Below, in pieces: positions 12,887 through 22,850 of a DNA stretch of 64,000 nt. The position numbers were made by a program, and so were the translations under genes. Below the pieces are notes generated by a model. That model was not told where the DNA came from and did no database searches. It was given only the letters and a program-made list of their open reading frames with translations. The stretch spans positions 191,071,700 to 191,135,699 of the forward strand of contig CM022303.1 of assembly GCA_011799875.1 (NCBI GenBank), given 5' to 3'. The DNA is from Thinopyrum elongatum (lineage: Eukaryota > Streptophyta > Magnoliopsida > Poales > Poaceae). The first letter of the stretch is position 1, and the number at the start of each line of letters is the position of its first letter.

Positions 12887-15800
12887 TGAGACGCCCCCGG
12901 CTTAATCGTGCACTAATCATACACGCATATGCACACGATCAAGCCTAAGGACTCACTTGAAGATATCACAACACAACTCTAAAACAAAAATAAAGTCATA
13001 CAAGCTTTATATTACAAGCCAGGGCCTCGAGGGCTCGAATACATAGCTCGATGGCATACAAGCGTCAGCGGAAGCATCAGATATCTGAGTACAGATATAA
13101 AAAGAAAGACAGAGAATCCCTAAGAAGGCGGGGCAAAACAAAAGCTACGATCGAAAGGCGTAGGCCTCCTGCCTAGGACCCTCCGAACCTACTCCTGGTC
13201 GTCAGCCATCTCGAAGTAGTAGCCATCCTCGGGGTGGTAGAAGTAGTCATCGGCGGGGCAGCGTTCACAGGGGCTCCGTCATCTGGTCACGACAAACTGG
13301 TATGGGGAGAAAAAGAAAGCAAAGAAACCGTGAGTACTCGGAAGTACTCAGCAAGCAAGGATCTACACTACATATGCAACATTTTCAAAGGAAGGCTGTT
13401 TATGTGGACTGGGCTGCAGAAAATGCCAGAATAGAGAGGAAGGCCTAGTCCTATCGAAGACTAGCATCTTCGAGCGTCTTGCAGCATTTAGAAGAGTTCA
13501 GAATAGCATAGTGTAAAGTAGTAGTAGTATCAAGTAACAGTCTTGCCCAGAGATCCTTCCTCGACTCCCTGCGAGAAAGCGATCCCGGAGCCACATATCC
13601 AGGTACCATCTCAAGTTCTAGTTGTATCGATCGGGATACAACTCCGAGTGTCCATTACCGTAGGACCGGCTATCGATAGATGTGTTCTTCCCTGCAGGGG
13701 TGCACCAACTTACCCACCACGCTCGATTAATTCCGGCCGGACACACTTTCCTGGGTCATGCCCAGCCTCGGCCAAACGATACACCGCAACCCTACCTATA
13801 GCTCAGCAGAGAGGTCCCCGCCGGTCTACCTCCTAAGCGCAAGGGGGTTTTGGGCCATCGCCCCTTGCCCTCCGGGTCGTTGCGCACACGCGAATCCAGG
13901 TACCACCCCTCAGGATGGCGCCGGCCCAGCCGTGCCGCGATGCTGAACTGGACGTCTGACAGAGCTTTCGGCTGATGCTACGATGCAGAGTGCCCATAAC
14001 TCTTCCCACGTGATGGTTAGTGCTATCCAAACATAGGCCGGCTCGGATCAAATATCCAAATCGTTAGAGGTCTAGGGGCTTGCGGTAACGAGCAGAGACT
14101 CACGATCGATGTGACCCCGTCGCCCCGTCTCGAGGACTTGCTGCAAGGGCTAAGAATGCCCGGCCGCGCCTCGTAAAATAACTCACGGGTAACTATCCAT
14201 CATTCGCGGGTACCCCTCAGGGTCGACCTGCCTTACCAAGTAGCAGTATCATCAGTTATGTAAGACATCCGTGTGGCTACCATATCAAGGGGGAATCCGA
14301 GGCATCACCCTCGTTGGACTCCCACCTGATGTAATGTCAAGGTGGACGTAGGAGGAATCACCCTCGAGGTCCACACTTGAGGTGTGGCATGACTTCGTCG
14401 TTATCGGGGGTGGTGTAGGAGGAATCACCCTCTCTGACCACGACCGATTAACTAACCTACAAGGTTATCATCAGAAGTGCTGACGAGGTATCACCCTCGG
14501 CACTCGATAGTAACCCAGTAGTGTCGAGCAACTAAGGGGGAAGTGAGGTGCGGTGCCGGGTCCTGGTCTTCGATCCCGTTGGTCGGGTCTTCTGATACTC
14601 CAGCGGGGCAGTCGGGATAAGTGGGGGTCACTGATGGGGCTCTACCCAGTCTATTCTAAATAGTTTAGGATGAACAGGAAGGTATCAACAGCAGGTTACA
14701 ATAAACAGGCTATGCAGCAGAATTGGAGCAATCATTTACAATAGCAAAATCTAATGCAAGCATGAGGAAATAGAATAGGCGATATCGGGATGATCAAAGG
14801 GGGAGCTTGCCTGGTTGCTCTGCGGCAAAGGCAAGGTCGTCAGGGGTCCTCGATCTCCGGAGCTGCGTCGGCCTCCGGGGCTCTATCGAGAGAGAAGAGG
14901 GGGAGGAAACAGTAAATATAAAGCAAACAAGAGCATGACATGACAATGTGCAGTGCCGGATGTGTCCTAACGTATGGTTGCACGTCACCGAGGAAGGGGG
15001 AAACCATCCGGGAGTGTTTTCCCGGTTCCGTACATTTGTCAGACAGATGACCAGAGGGGGACGGTTCCATGTTCGGATAGTTAGGGACGTGTGGCGGACG
15101 AACGGACCGCGTATTCGGATTTGTCTCGTCGTTCTGAGCAACTTTCATGTAGAAAGTTTTTCGATCCGAGCTACGGTTTGAAAGTTACGAATTCTTCAGA
15201 GTTTTAAACTATTTTATGAAATTATTTAAATAACAGAGAAAGGATTACTGCGTCAGCATGATGTCAGCGATGCGTCAGTCGTCGACTGGGCTGCTGACTG
15301 GGTCAAACTGACAGGTGGGGCCCACCTGTCAGCCTCTCTGGGTTTAATAGAGGATTAAAACAAACTAACCGGGTTAATTAGTAGGTGGGGCCCTAATGTC
15401 AGTGCCTCAGCTAATCTGACTGGGTTAATTAGTTAGTCAAAATAGTTAATTAGTCGCACGGGCCCACACGTCAGCGTCTATGGGTGAACAGTAATCTGAC
15501 ATTGACCCGGTCAACAGGTCAAAGGGGCCCGCGGGGGCCCGCAGTCAGTGGCTCAAAGGTGGGGCCCGGCCGTCCACGTCGGACGCCGGCCACTGGAGCT
15601 CTCCGGCGAGCCGAAACGACGGCGACAACTTCGGCGAGCCCGGGTTTTGTCTGTGGTGCGTCATTTTGGGCGCGGTTAAGTGCTCTGGAATGGCCACTCA
15701 ATCCCGCGCACGCCGGTGGCCTCGGTTTGCCACGGGGAGGGCTATAACATCGACGGCGACCACCGTGGCGGATGCCGGAGTTCGGTCGCGCTCGGGATCG

Positions 15801-16970
15801 GCATTAGGGGGAACGAGGAAACACGCGCGGGGGCTCGCTGGGCTTCTTGGAGCTCCAGGAGATCGGTAGCGAGCTCGGACACGAGCTGCGGCATCAATGG
15901 CTACGGCGGCGGGCACAGCTACGGCGGTGAGTTCGGCCTCGGCGAAAACGACAGCTACGAGCAGGGAAAAGGGCCGGGGAAAGAGTGAAGAGGGGGAGAA
16001 GCTCACCGAGCAGGCGCAAGATGGCCCGGCGACGGGTTAGGAGCAGCAGAGGCGGCGAATTCGTCGGAAGAACTCGCCGGAGCTGAGCAAGAAGACGAGC
16101 TCGAGACGCTCGCCACCGCGGCTCCCAGCTTGACCCAGCGGTAGCAGGCGATGCGGAAGACAACGGCGGAGCGGAGGGACTCGACGAGAGGGCAGGGGGA
16201 GCTCGGTGGCCTCGCCTACGTCGAGGTCACGGCGACGGTGACGCTCGGCTCTAGTCCAGATCGAGAGAGACGGGGCAGGGGGGAAAATGGAGGGGAATCT
16301 AGGGTTCCAGGGGGAGAGGAGAGGCTCGGGGCAGCCCTTAACCTCGTCGGGGAGGCACGGATGGCCGGCGCGTGGCGGATCGCCGGCTCGGGCGCGTGCG
16401 GTGGCGACACGGCGACGGAGGAGGGAGGCGACTCGGTTGATGGGCTGGGCCTCTAGGTGCTATGCACTGCTGGGCCTGCCAGGTAAGTGGCCTCTGGCCT
16501 TTTTCTTTATTTCCGTTTCTGTTTTTCTTTTACTTATTTAACAGAGGTAGAAAATGATTTCTGTGGGCCACCAAATATTTTAGAAAGAAGTGGAACTAAG
16601 CCCCAATATTTTCTTGGTAATATTTGGCTCTGCCAGCAAAAGTTTGGAGGCCAAATGAATATGTTAGATATTTTTTAGAAATTGAAAAGGGACGGATTAA
16701 TGCTGCTGGACTACTGTTTAAAGTCCAAGGGCATTTTTGTGAGTTCCAAAAATATTGGTTCTATTTTATAATTGCCTTGGGATTATTTGCAACATTATGA
16801 ACATTTTAGTTTCCACTTTGGAACAACTTTTATTTTCACTTTGAATTTGAATTTATTCCAGAGAGGAATTTGAAATGAAGTGTTTAACCACTGTGATCTA
16901 GCATTGCAAATGGGTATGACTTGGCATGATTATCATTATGTCGTAGTGCTTATTACACAGGGGTGTTACA
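12887..16970 (-). repeat. 3' LTR of gypsy element G (4.08 kb)
   Basis: On the minus strand it starts TGTAACACCCCTGTG and ends GGGCGTCTCA, with TG...CA ends. The start is repeated at 19106-19011. It follows a polypurine tract at 16971-16983. It holds GC-rich stretches (15,480-16,450) with many chance open frames on both strands, none of which I call as genes. Confidence 0.8.
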
Positions 16971-16983
16971 ATTCTCCTCCTCT
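16971..16983 (-). promoter_or_regulatory. polypurine tract of element G
   Basis: The minus strand reads agaggaggagaat immediately before the LTR start. This is the expected plus-strand primer site. Confidence 0.8.
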
Positions 16984-17007
16984 AAAAGAAATTCTCGTCC
17001 CGAGAAT

Positions 17008-17406
17008 TCAGGAGGTAGAAGGAAATAGGTCGGGGTATTCCTTGCGAAGATGATCCTCGCGTTCCCAAGTAGCTTCATCTTCAGTATGATTAGACCACTG
17101 CACTTTGAGGAACTTGGTCGTCTTCTGACGAGTCCGACGTTCAGCTTCATCGAGGATGCGGATCGGATGCTCCTTATAAGAAAGATCATCTTGCAATTCG
17201 AGCATCTCGTGATCCACTGCTCGGTGCGGAGATTCCTTGAAGCATTTACGAAGTTGCAACACATGGAATACATCGTGGATATGAGAGAATTGCGGTGGCA
17301 ACTCCAATTTATATGCCACCTGACCACGTCTAGCCACGATGCGAAAAGGACCAATATAGCGAGGAGCTAGCTTGCCCTTGATTCCGAAACGGTGAGTGCC
17401 CTTCAT
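17008..17406 (-). pseudogene. Gypsy integrase C-terminus with chromodomain (element G)
   Basis: The frame continues the integrase after one stop near 17415. It contains the GPFRIV motif of the integrase C-terminal domain, then a chromodomain-like end with WSNHTEDEATWE and the tail YPDLF. Chromodomains mark the chromovirus branch of Ty3/gypsy and help target chromatin. About 130 residues remain. It would be fused to the integrase in an intact element. Confidence 0.85.
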
Positions 17407-17415
17407 AGGAGTGAC

Positions 17416-18465
17416 TCACAGATAAGCCTGATCACCAGGTTGATAAGTCAAACCCCATCGTTTGCGATCATAGTTGCTCTTCTGGCGGTCCTGAGCCGCC
17501 TTGAGATTTTCTCGGACAATACGAACTTGCTCTTCGGCGTGTTGAATAATATCCGGACCCACGAGCGATCGTTCCCCAGTTTCTGACCAATTCAGAGGGG
17601 TTCGACACTTATGTCCGTATAGAACTTCGAAGGGGGCCATCTTCAAACTGGCTTGATAGCTGTTGTTATAAGAGAACTCGGCATACGGGAGAGATTCTTC
17701 CCACTTCTTGCCGAAAGAAATAACGCAAGCTCGCAGCATGTCTTCAAGCACTTGATTTACTCGTTCGACTTGGCCTTGGGACTGGGGGTGATATACTGAA
17801 CTCCAGGTGATATGAGTTCCCATAGCTTCTTGGAAGCTTTCCCAGAACTTTGAGGTGAAAATACCGCCACGGTCCGAACTAATCTCCTTCGGAATGCCGT
17901 GGAGTGAAACAATTCTGGAGATATATATTTCTGCTAACTGACTAGCAGTGATCGTCTCCTTGACAGGCAGAAAGTGTGCAACTTTAGAGAGTTGGTCGAC
18001 AACGACAAGAATAGCATCGTGACCCTTCTGTGACTTGGGAAGGCCAGTAATGAAATCCATCTGAACCTTATCCCATTTCCATAGAGGAATAGGAAGTGGT
18101 TGCAGAATTCCAGCAGGCTTCTGATGTTCTGCTTTAACGCGATGACACACATCACATTCAGCAACATATCGAGCAATGTCCTGCTTCATTCTAGACCACC
18201 AGTATCTTTGACGGAGATCACGATACATTTTGGTGCTACCCGGATGAATAGACAGCGGTGTATCATGTGCCTCCTTCATGACCTTGTCGGTCATTAGCTC
18301 GAAGCGAGGTACCACAATGCGGTCTCTGAAGTACAAGGTTTCATCTTCAGAGAGCGAGAAATCCCTGTACTTTTCCAGGTGAAGATCCTTCTTCATCAGA
18401 TTAACTTCAGCATCTTTAGCTTGTGCACTCTTAACGGCCTTCTCAAGGTCTGGTTCAACAACCAA
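17416..18465 (-). pseudogene. Gypsy integrase (element G)
   Basis: A frame of 349 residues has the zinc-binding N-terminus (H...H in the SIHPG region, CDVC) and the DDE core: D in MDFITGLP, D in SSDRGGIFTSKFWE and E in QGQVERVNQ. It ends with the GDQAYL segment, then a stop before the C-terminal domain. A TGA near 18506 separates it from the RNase H frame; both stops are single-base lesions in an otherwise continuous polyprotein, so it is inactive. Confidence 0.92.
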
Positions 18466-18507
18466 GGTTTTTAAGTATCCTTGAGGAACTATCTCGATAT
18501 TTATCTT

Positions 18508-18912
18508 TCAAAGCTCTTCATACAGAAGTGGTTGCTGTAACTGGACTTCAAGTTCACTGCAGTAGGATTTACGACTCAACGCATCAGCCATTACATTAGC
18601 CTTGCCAGGGGTATAAGAAATACCCAAATCATAGTCCGCAATGGTCTCCATCCATCTTTGCTGACGGAGGTTTAGAGATGGCTGAGTGAACAGGTACTTC
18701 AGACTTTTATGATCCGTGTAGATCTCGCAACGATTACCGAGGAGGTAATGTCGCCACAACTGCAGTGCATAGATGACAGCAGCTAGTTCTAGATCATGTA
18801 CCGGATAATTCTCTTCATGCGGACGCAACTGACGAGAGCCATAGGCAATCACTTTACGCTCTTGCATTAGGATACAACCTAGTCCTTCACGGGATGCGTC
18901 ACAATAGATCAC
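18508..18912 (-). pseudogene. Gypsy RNase H (element G)
   Basis: About 134 residues with the Ty3-type RNase H signature: DAS at the start, the ELAA helix, and TDHKSLKY. The frame continues upstream to 19013 through the [11 protein letters not shown] connection segment; beyond that the RT is deleted and LTR sequence begins. Confidence 0.92.
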
Positions 18913-19010
18913 AAAATCTTTGCGAGAATCTGGAGGAGCAAGTACTGGGGCAGATGTCAGCTTGTCTTTGAGTGTTTGAAAACTTTTCTGACATTTTTCT
19001 GTCCATTCAA

Positions 19011-19106
19011 ATGAAGTGTTTAACCACTGTGATCTAGCATTGCAAATAGGTATGACTTGGCATGATTATCATTATGTCACAGTGCTTATTACACAGGGGT
19101 GTTACA
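19011..19106 (-). repeat. tip of the 5' LTR of element G
   Basis: These roughly 95 bases match 16875-16970 with only a few differences, ending in the same gggtgttaca. It is all that is left of the 5' LTR. The junction with pol at about 19011-19014 shares the bases aaa, fitting a microhomology-mediated deletion. Confidence 0.88.
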
Positions 19107-19579
19107 ACCCCGAATAATCCGGAGTAGTAAAATCAATAAAACAGAACAACACCTAAATAAATCGAAAATATTAACCCACATGAACTATAAAACCGAAACG
19201 GTAATCAAATTTTAAACAAGAACAATACACCTGAATAAACCGGAACAAAAAAAAAAGTAAAACAGCACTATGCATTCACGTGAACAGTAATCTAGAAGAA
19301 ATATTAAAAAAAATAGAACTCCTCCTCCCTCAACCCATAACAGTAAAACCAGTGAAACGGAACAATACCGAAATAAACCGAAAAAATTAACCCACCCAAA
19401 TCATAAACCGAAACAGTACCTAAATTGTAACCCACAACCATACATCTGAATAAACCTGAACAATAAAAACAGTAAACCAACACTATGCATTCACGCGAAA
19501 AGTAATCCAAAAGAAATAACCAAAAAAAAATATTGTTTTCTTGGTTATTTTGATAAAATATAGACGAAATCGGTCACGG

Positions 19580-19612
19580 GCACGGCGTGCGCCGTGCTTT
19601 TTTCAGCGCTAG
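19580..19612 (+). other. Helitron 2 3'-terminal hairpin and CTAG
   Basis: Stem 19580-19586 pairs with 19591-19597 around loop gtgc; an 11-base spacer then leads to CTAG. This is the replication-termination signal of Helitrons. Confidence 0.88.
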
Positions 19613-19650
19613 TTTAGCCCTAAAGATAGCAGTAAACTAATGCAGATATG

Positions 19651-20470
19651 TCGCGAACATTTTCTAATTTCCTTATTTTTTTTAATTTGTGAAGAAAATC
19701 TGAAAACTGGGACAATTTTTGAAATTCTAAACAGTTTTTGAAAAGCAAGAACATTTTTTGAAATTGCCAAATATTTTTTAGAACGCATTTTTTTAATTTG
19801 CGAACAAAATTTGAAAACAGAAACATTTTTTGAAATTTTCAAACATTTGTTAAAATTTTAAACAATATTGGAATGCCATAAAAATAAACAAGAAACTTGA
19901 AAAGGAAAAGAAGTAAAAAAAAGAAAAACACAAAAAACAGACAAGAAAACAGAAAAACCCATAAAAACCAGGCAAAACCTGTCAGGAACCTTTCCTAAAC
20001 CGGGATTGGTCGAACACTTTACGACCGGCCCAGAACGCTCTTTCTCTGCTCACGAAGCGTTGATAAATCGATGCAAAGAGCGGCGAATAGGAAATTTCGT
20101 ATATTTCATCTAAAAAAGGAAATTTCGTGTATCATGGGGATGCCTTTCAGGTTTCCGTGGCACTTCATTGGTAGTGGGCCGGCCCAAGTACGTAAGTGAA
20201 AAGGCCACTACAGCTTTTAAATGCAAATGATCCATCTCTCTCTAAAGAAAATGAAAGAAAAATCCCAATCAATTGTAGAAATAATCACAACTTGCCCAAT
20301 GAAAAAAATTTACTGTGATCATTGTAAAAAATGTGTACTCGAAATAATCTGTACTCACCAAAATAATAAGAATGTACATATGTACGTCGATGCTATTTCC
20401 TTGCCTCTACTGGTTTTCAGTATCTTCCAGAAATTAAAGTTTCTTCTTTTTCAGTACCTAATTCTTCCAT
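19651..20470. other. spacer between duplication copies
   Basis: No gene seen. The left half repeats short AT-rich phrases (acattttttgaaattt, gcgaac), typical of degraded repeats in Triticeae intergenic DNA. The right half has no recognisable feature apart from ggaaatttcgt repeated twice near 20,090-20,130. Confidence 0.5.
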
Positions 20471-20857
20471 ATATTTGCAGAAGGAAGCAAAATATAGCAG
20501 CAACGGAGTACATAAACATGCAGCATCCTATATCTATATAAAATAAAATATAAGACGAAAATGCTCTTTAGAGTTACACACAAGGTGTGGCCGCTCTTCC
20601 TATTTTCACTGTTTTTTTTTGCTAGCCTTTCTGTTTTCACATGTCAGTTGCACTGCCCTAAATTCACGCACACACAAACAAAAGAGTTGCACTGTCCCTG
20701 TTTTCTTGCGGGTACTCAGTTATTACACTACCCTACAAGTTGCTCAAAAAAAAGTTATTACACTACCGTACAAAAGCAGGTAGTCACTTAACACTAACCT
20801 ACAAAAATATGTTCGCTTAGCCTGGAAGCAAGAAAGATATATGCGTGTCACTGCAAG

Positions 20858-20864
20858 TATATAA
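20858..20864 (+). promoter_or_regulatory. TATA box of defensin gene 2
   Basis: TATATAA at the same relative place as in gene 1, about 97 bases before the ATG, within a well conserved promoter stretch. Confidence 0.7.
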
Positions 20865-20960
20865 CAAGCCCCCCTCCTCATCTACATTCATCCATCGTAA
20901 AATCCAGTTTGAAGGCCTTAATCTTTCATACAACCCTCTCAGTTTTCCACAAGAAACTAA

Positions 20961-21285
20961 ATGGATCGGTCCATGAAGGTCTTTGTGGTCGTCTTCCTGC
21001 TTATTGTGGCCACATGTATATATGCTGCACTATTTAAGATAACTGTCAATACTGCTATAGTTTATGAGTATATGTGAGATGATTGATTTGCTCCATCAAT
21101 TTGCCCGTGTAGGGTTCCAGGGAGCAGTGCAGGTAGCTTTGGCGAGGGAGTGTAGGTCAGAGAGCAAAAAGTTTGTGGGGCTGTGCGTGAGCGACACCAA
21201 CTGTGCAAGTGTTTGCCTGACCGAGCATTTCCCCGGAGGCAAGTGCGACGGCTTTCGGCGATGTTTCTGCACCAAGGACTGTTAG
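20961..21285 (+). CDS. Plant defensin (gamma-thionin family), gene 2
   Basis: Join 20961-21015 and 21113-21285, 75 residues. The first exon is nearly identical to gene 1; the 97-bp intron has GT at 21016 and AG at 21112, phase 1. The junction codon is TGG (Trp) instead of GGG (Gly). The mature part starts at RECRS and has eight cysteines; the C5-C6 loop has five residues (DGFRR). Differences from gene 1 cluster in the mature peptide and raise its positive charge at some sites. Predicted secreted antimicrobial peptide. All expected splice signals and the stop (TAG) are present, so it looks functional. A MITE sits 65 bases after the stop and may lie in the 3' UTR. Confidence 0.9.
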
Positions 21286-21350
21286 ATGGCCCTGTTTTCT
21301 TCTTGCATACATGCTTCCGTGTAATAATAACTGAATAATACTAGATCTGC

Positions 21351-21761
21351 GAAAATGCTCTTTGGAGCTCGGGCTCCATGGAGCCCGGGTTTGACTTGAT
21401 CAAAATTCAAATTTTCACGTTCCAAAATTTTTTGAAAAAAAATACACACATACTTAGAGACGCAAAGCATATGCATGTAAATTTTCAGGACGAAACACCT
21501 TAAAATGAGTGCTACACAAAAAAAGAACAAATCTGAGACTTTTTAGTAGATGCACTATTCATCCTCAAAGTCCATGAATTTGTCTTTTTTGCAGAGATCA
21601 CATTTTAGGGTATTTCATCCTGAAATTTTACACACATACACATAACATCCTTGTTTACTTGTATGATTTTTTTTAGATTTTTTTGAAACTAAAAAGTGTG
21701 AATTTTGAATTTTTCAAAAAATCCGGGCTCCATGGAGCCCGAGCTCCAAAACGCCCTACTC
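21351..21761. mobile_element. Mutator-like MITE (411 bp)
   Basis: Flanked by the direct repeat CTAGATCTGC (21341-21350 and 21762-21771), which is single in copy 1. The ends are inverted repeats of about 38 bases with the core TTTGGAGCTCGGGCTCCATG on both sides. The 9-10-bp duplication fits Mutator-type elements. There is no coding capacity. The terminal repeat itself contains the palindrome gggctccatggagccc. Confidence 0.85.
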
Positions 21762-22409
21762 CTAGATCTGCATCTATATAACTATGTAATGTATGGTGCA
21801 TATGTGAGTGCTACCTCTTGGAAGTACATGAACATCATACAATCCGAACAAAGTTTCAGCAGGGAGCCAGTTTAAGTTGAATAATCCAACACTCCGGAAC
21901 TGGAGCTGCTACCGTTTTCGGTGTTGAAACGAATATAAGCTTAAAAACTGGAACAAATGAGACATGAAATTTTAATACAAGGGAAGCCATATTTCGTAAG
22001 GAAAAAAAAAAGTAAAGCGTGGAAGTAGACCTAGCACCACACCTGAAGATTTAACAAAAGTACCTAGCTTATCTAATAGAAATTCAATATGTGCCCCCAC
22101 AAAAAAAAAGAAATTCAATATTTGAACCTGCAAAATGCTGGAAAAAATGGAACAACACAAAAGGCTGCAGCCACAAAATGAAACTGGGCAGACAACTTAG
22201 TCTGGGTTGACACGCAGGCATATCAATCCTTGTTGTATATAGTACTAACATGGTTGGGCAGTTTGGCAGTGAGTAACCATTCATAATATGCCATTAGGGA
22301 GAAATAAGGTTGCATACAGTGCTAATGAACAAACAAAACATGTTCTACCTCTCACAAGAATGCCTTCTTCGCTGAGCTTCTTTCTCAAAAGCCGCCACCT
22401 GGGACCAAA

Positions 22410-22850
22410 TAGCTTGTGCTCGGAGACTTCAACCAAATCCACCGCGACCGCGACAAAAATAAGAGCAACGTCAACCGTAGCCGAATCACCCGCTTCCGCA
22501 ACACGCTGCAAGCTTGCGAGCTAAAAGAGATTCACCTATAGAATCGTAGGTTCACTTGGAGCAATGAAAGGGCCAACCCCACTCTTTGCAAGCTCGACTA
22601 CTTTTTTTGCAATGCGGATTGGGACATCTCGTTCAGCTCTCATGTCCTCCATGCGCTCTCCTCGTCGCTCTCGGATCATTGCCCTCTCCTTCTGGCGTAT
22701 GACAGTGGACCGAGAAGGCCTCGTTCTTTCAAGTTTGAGAACTTCTAGACTTCCATGCCGGGCTTCCTTGAGGTGGTTAGTAATGCATGGAGCGAGGAAT
22801 GCAACCACACTGTGCCTTACCAAGGGTGTTTCACAAGCTCAAAAAAGCCG
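22410..22850 (+). pseudogene. LINE AP-endonuclease C-terminal remnant
   Basis: One frame reads through GDFNQIH, then after one stop RRFTWSNERANPTLCKLDYFF, and then LSDHCPLLL. GDFN and SDH are hallmark motifs of the apurinic-type endonuclease of L1-like LINEs. The frame then shifts into the RT open frame near 22,840. Confidence 0.82.

Larger units (their letters stand above)
12887..19106 (-). mobile_element. Degraded Ty3/gypsy chromovirus-type retrotransposon G (minus)
   Basis: Reading on the minus strand: RNase H, integrase, chromodomain, polypurine tract, then a 4.1-kb 3' LTR. The 5' part (5' LTR body, primer-binding site, gag, protease, most of RT) is deleted; only about 95 bases of the 5' LTR tip remain at 19011-19106, joined directly to the RT/RNase H connection. 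It sits inside Helitron 2. Flanking 5-mers (atcat and acccc) do not match, so no target duplication survives, or one border is mis-set. Confidence 0.85.
7718..19612 (+). mobile_element. Helitron 2 (about 11.9 kb with nested elements)
   Basis: The 3' end is textbook: a stem GCACGGC/GCCGTGC with a four-base loop, an 11-base T-rich spacer and CTAG at 19609-19612, followed by T. The 5' end reads TAAGTACTATAACTAAAGCG, close to Helitron 5' ends although the first dinucleotide is TA rather than TC. The flanks join to give ataaA|Tttagccc, which is the sequence of the other duplication copy near 26,530. Inside are GC-rich captured-looking segments, a second Helitron-like 3' end at 12508-12541 and a degraded gypsy element. 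No intact Helitron helicase is visible. Confidence 0.75.
250..19650 (+). repeat. Tandem duplication, copy 1 (defensin unit, expanded by two Helitrons)
   Basis: Sequence at about 250-1941, 7568-7717 and 19613-19650 is collinear with about 20,470-26,570. Shared stretches include the promoter and leader, both defensin exons, the 3' flank and the block around the phrase gtctgtctaactatat. Removing the two Helitrons (1942-7567 and about 7718-19612) leaves an ancestral unit of roughly 2 kb. Borders of the unit are approximate because similarity fades at both ends. Confidence 0.85.

Noticed and set aside
15484..16456. Several open frames of 90-100 codons on both strands
   Set aside because: They lie in the GC-rich part of the LTR of element G, overlap one another and show no protein family signature.
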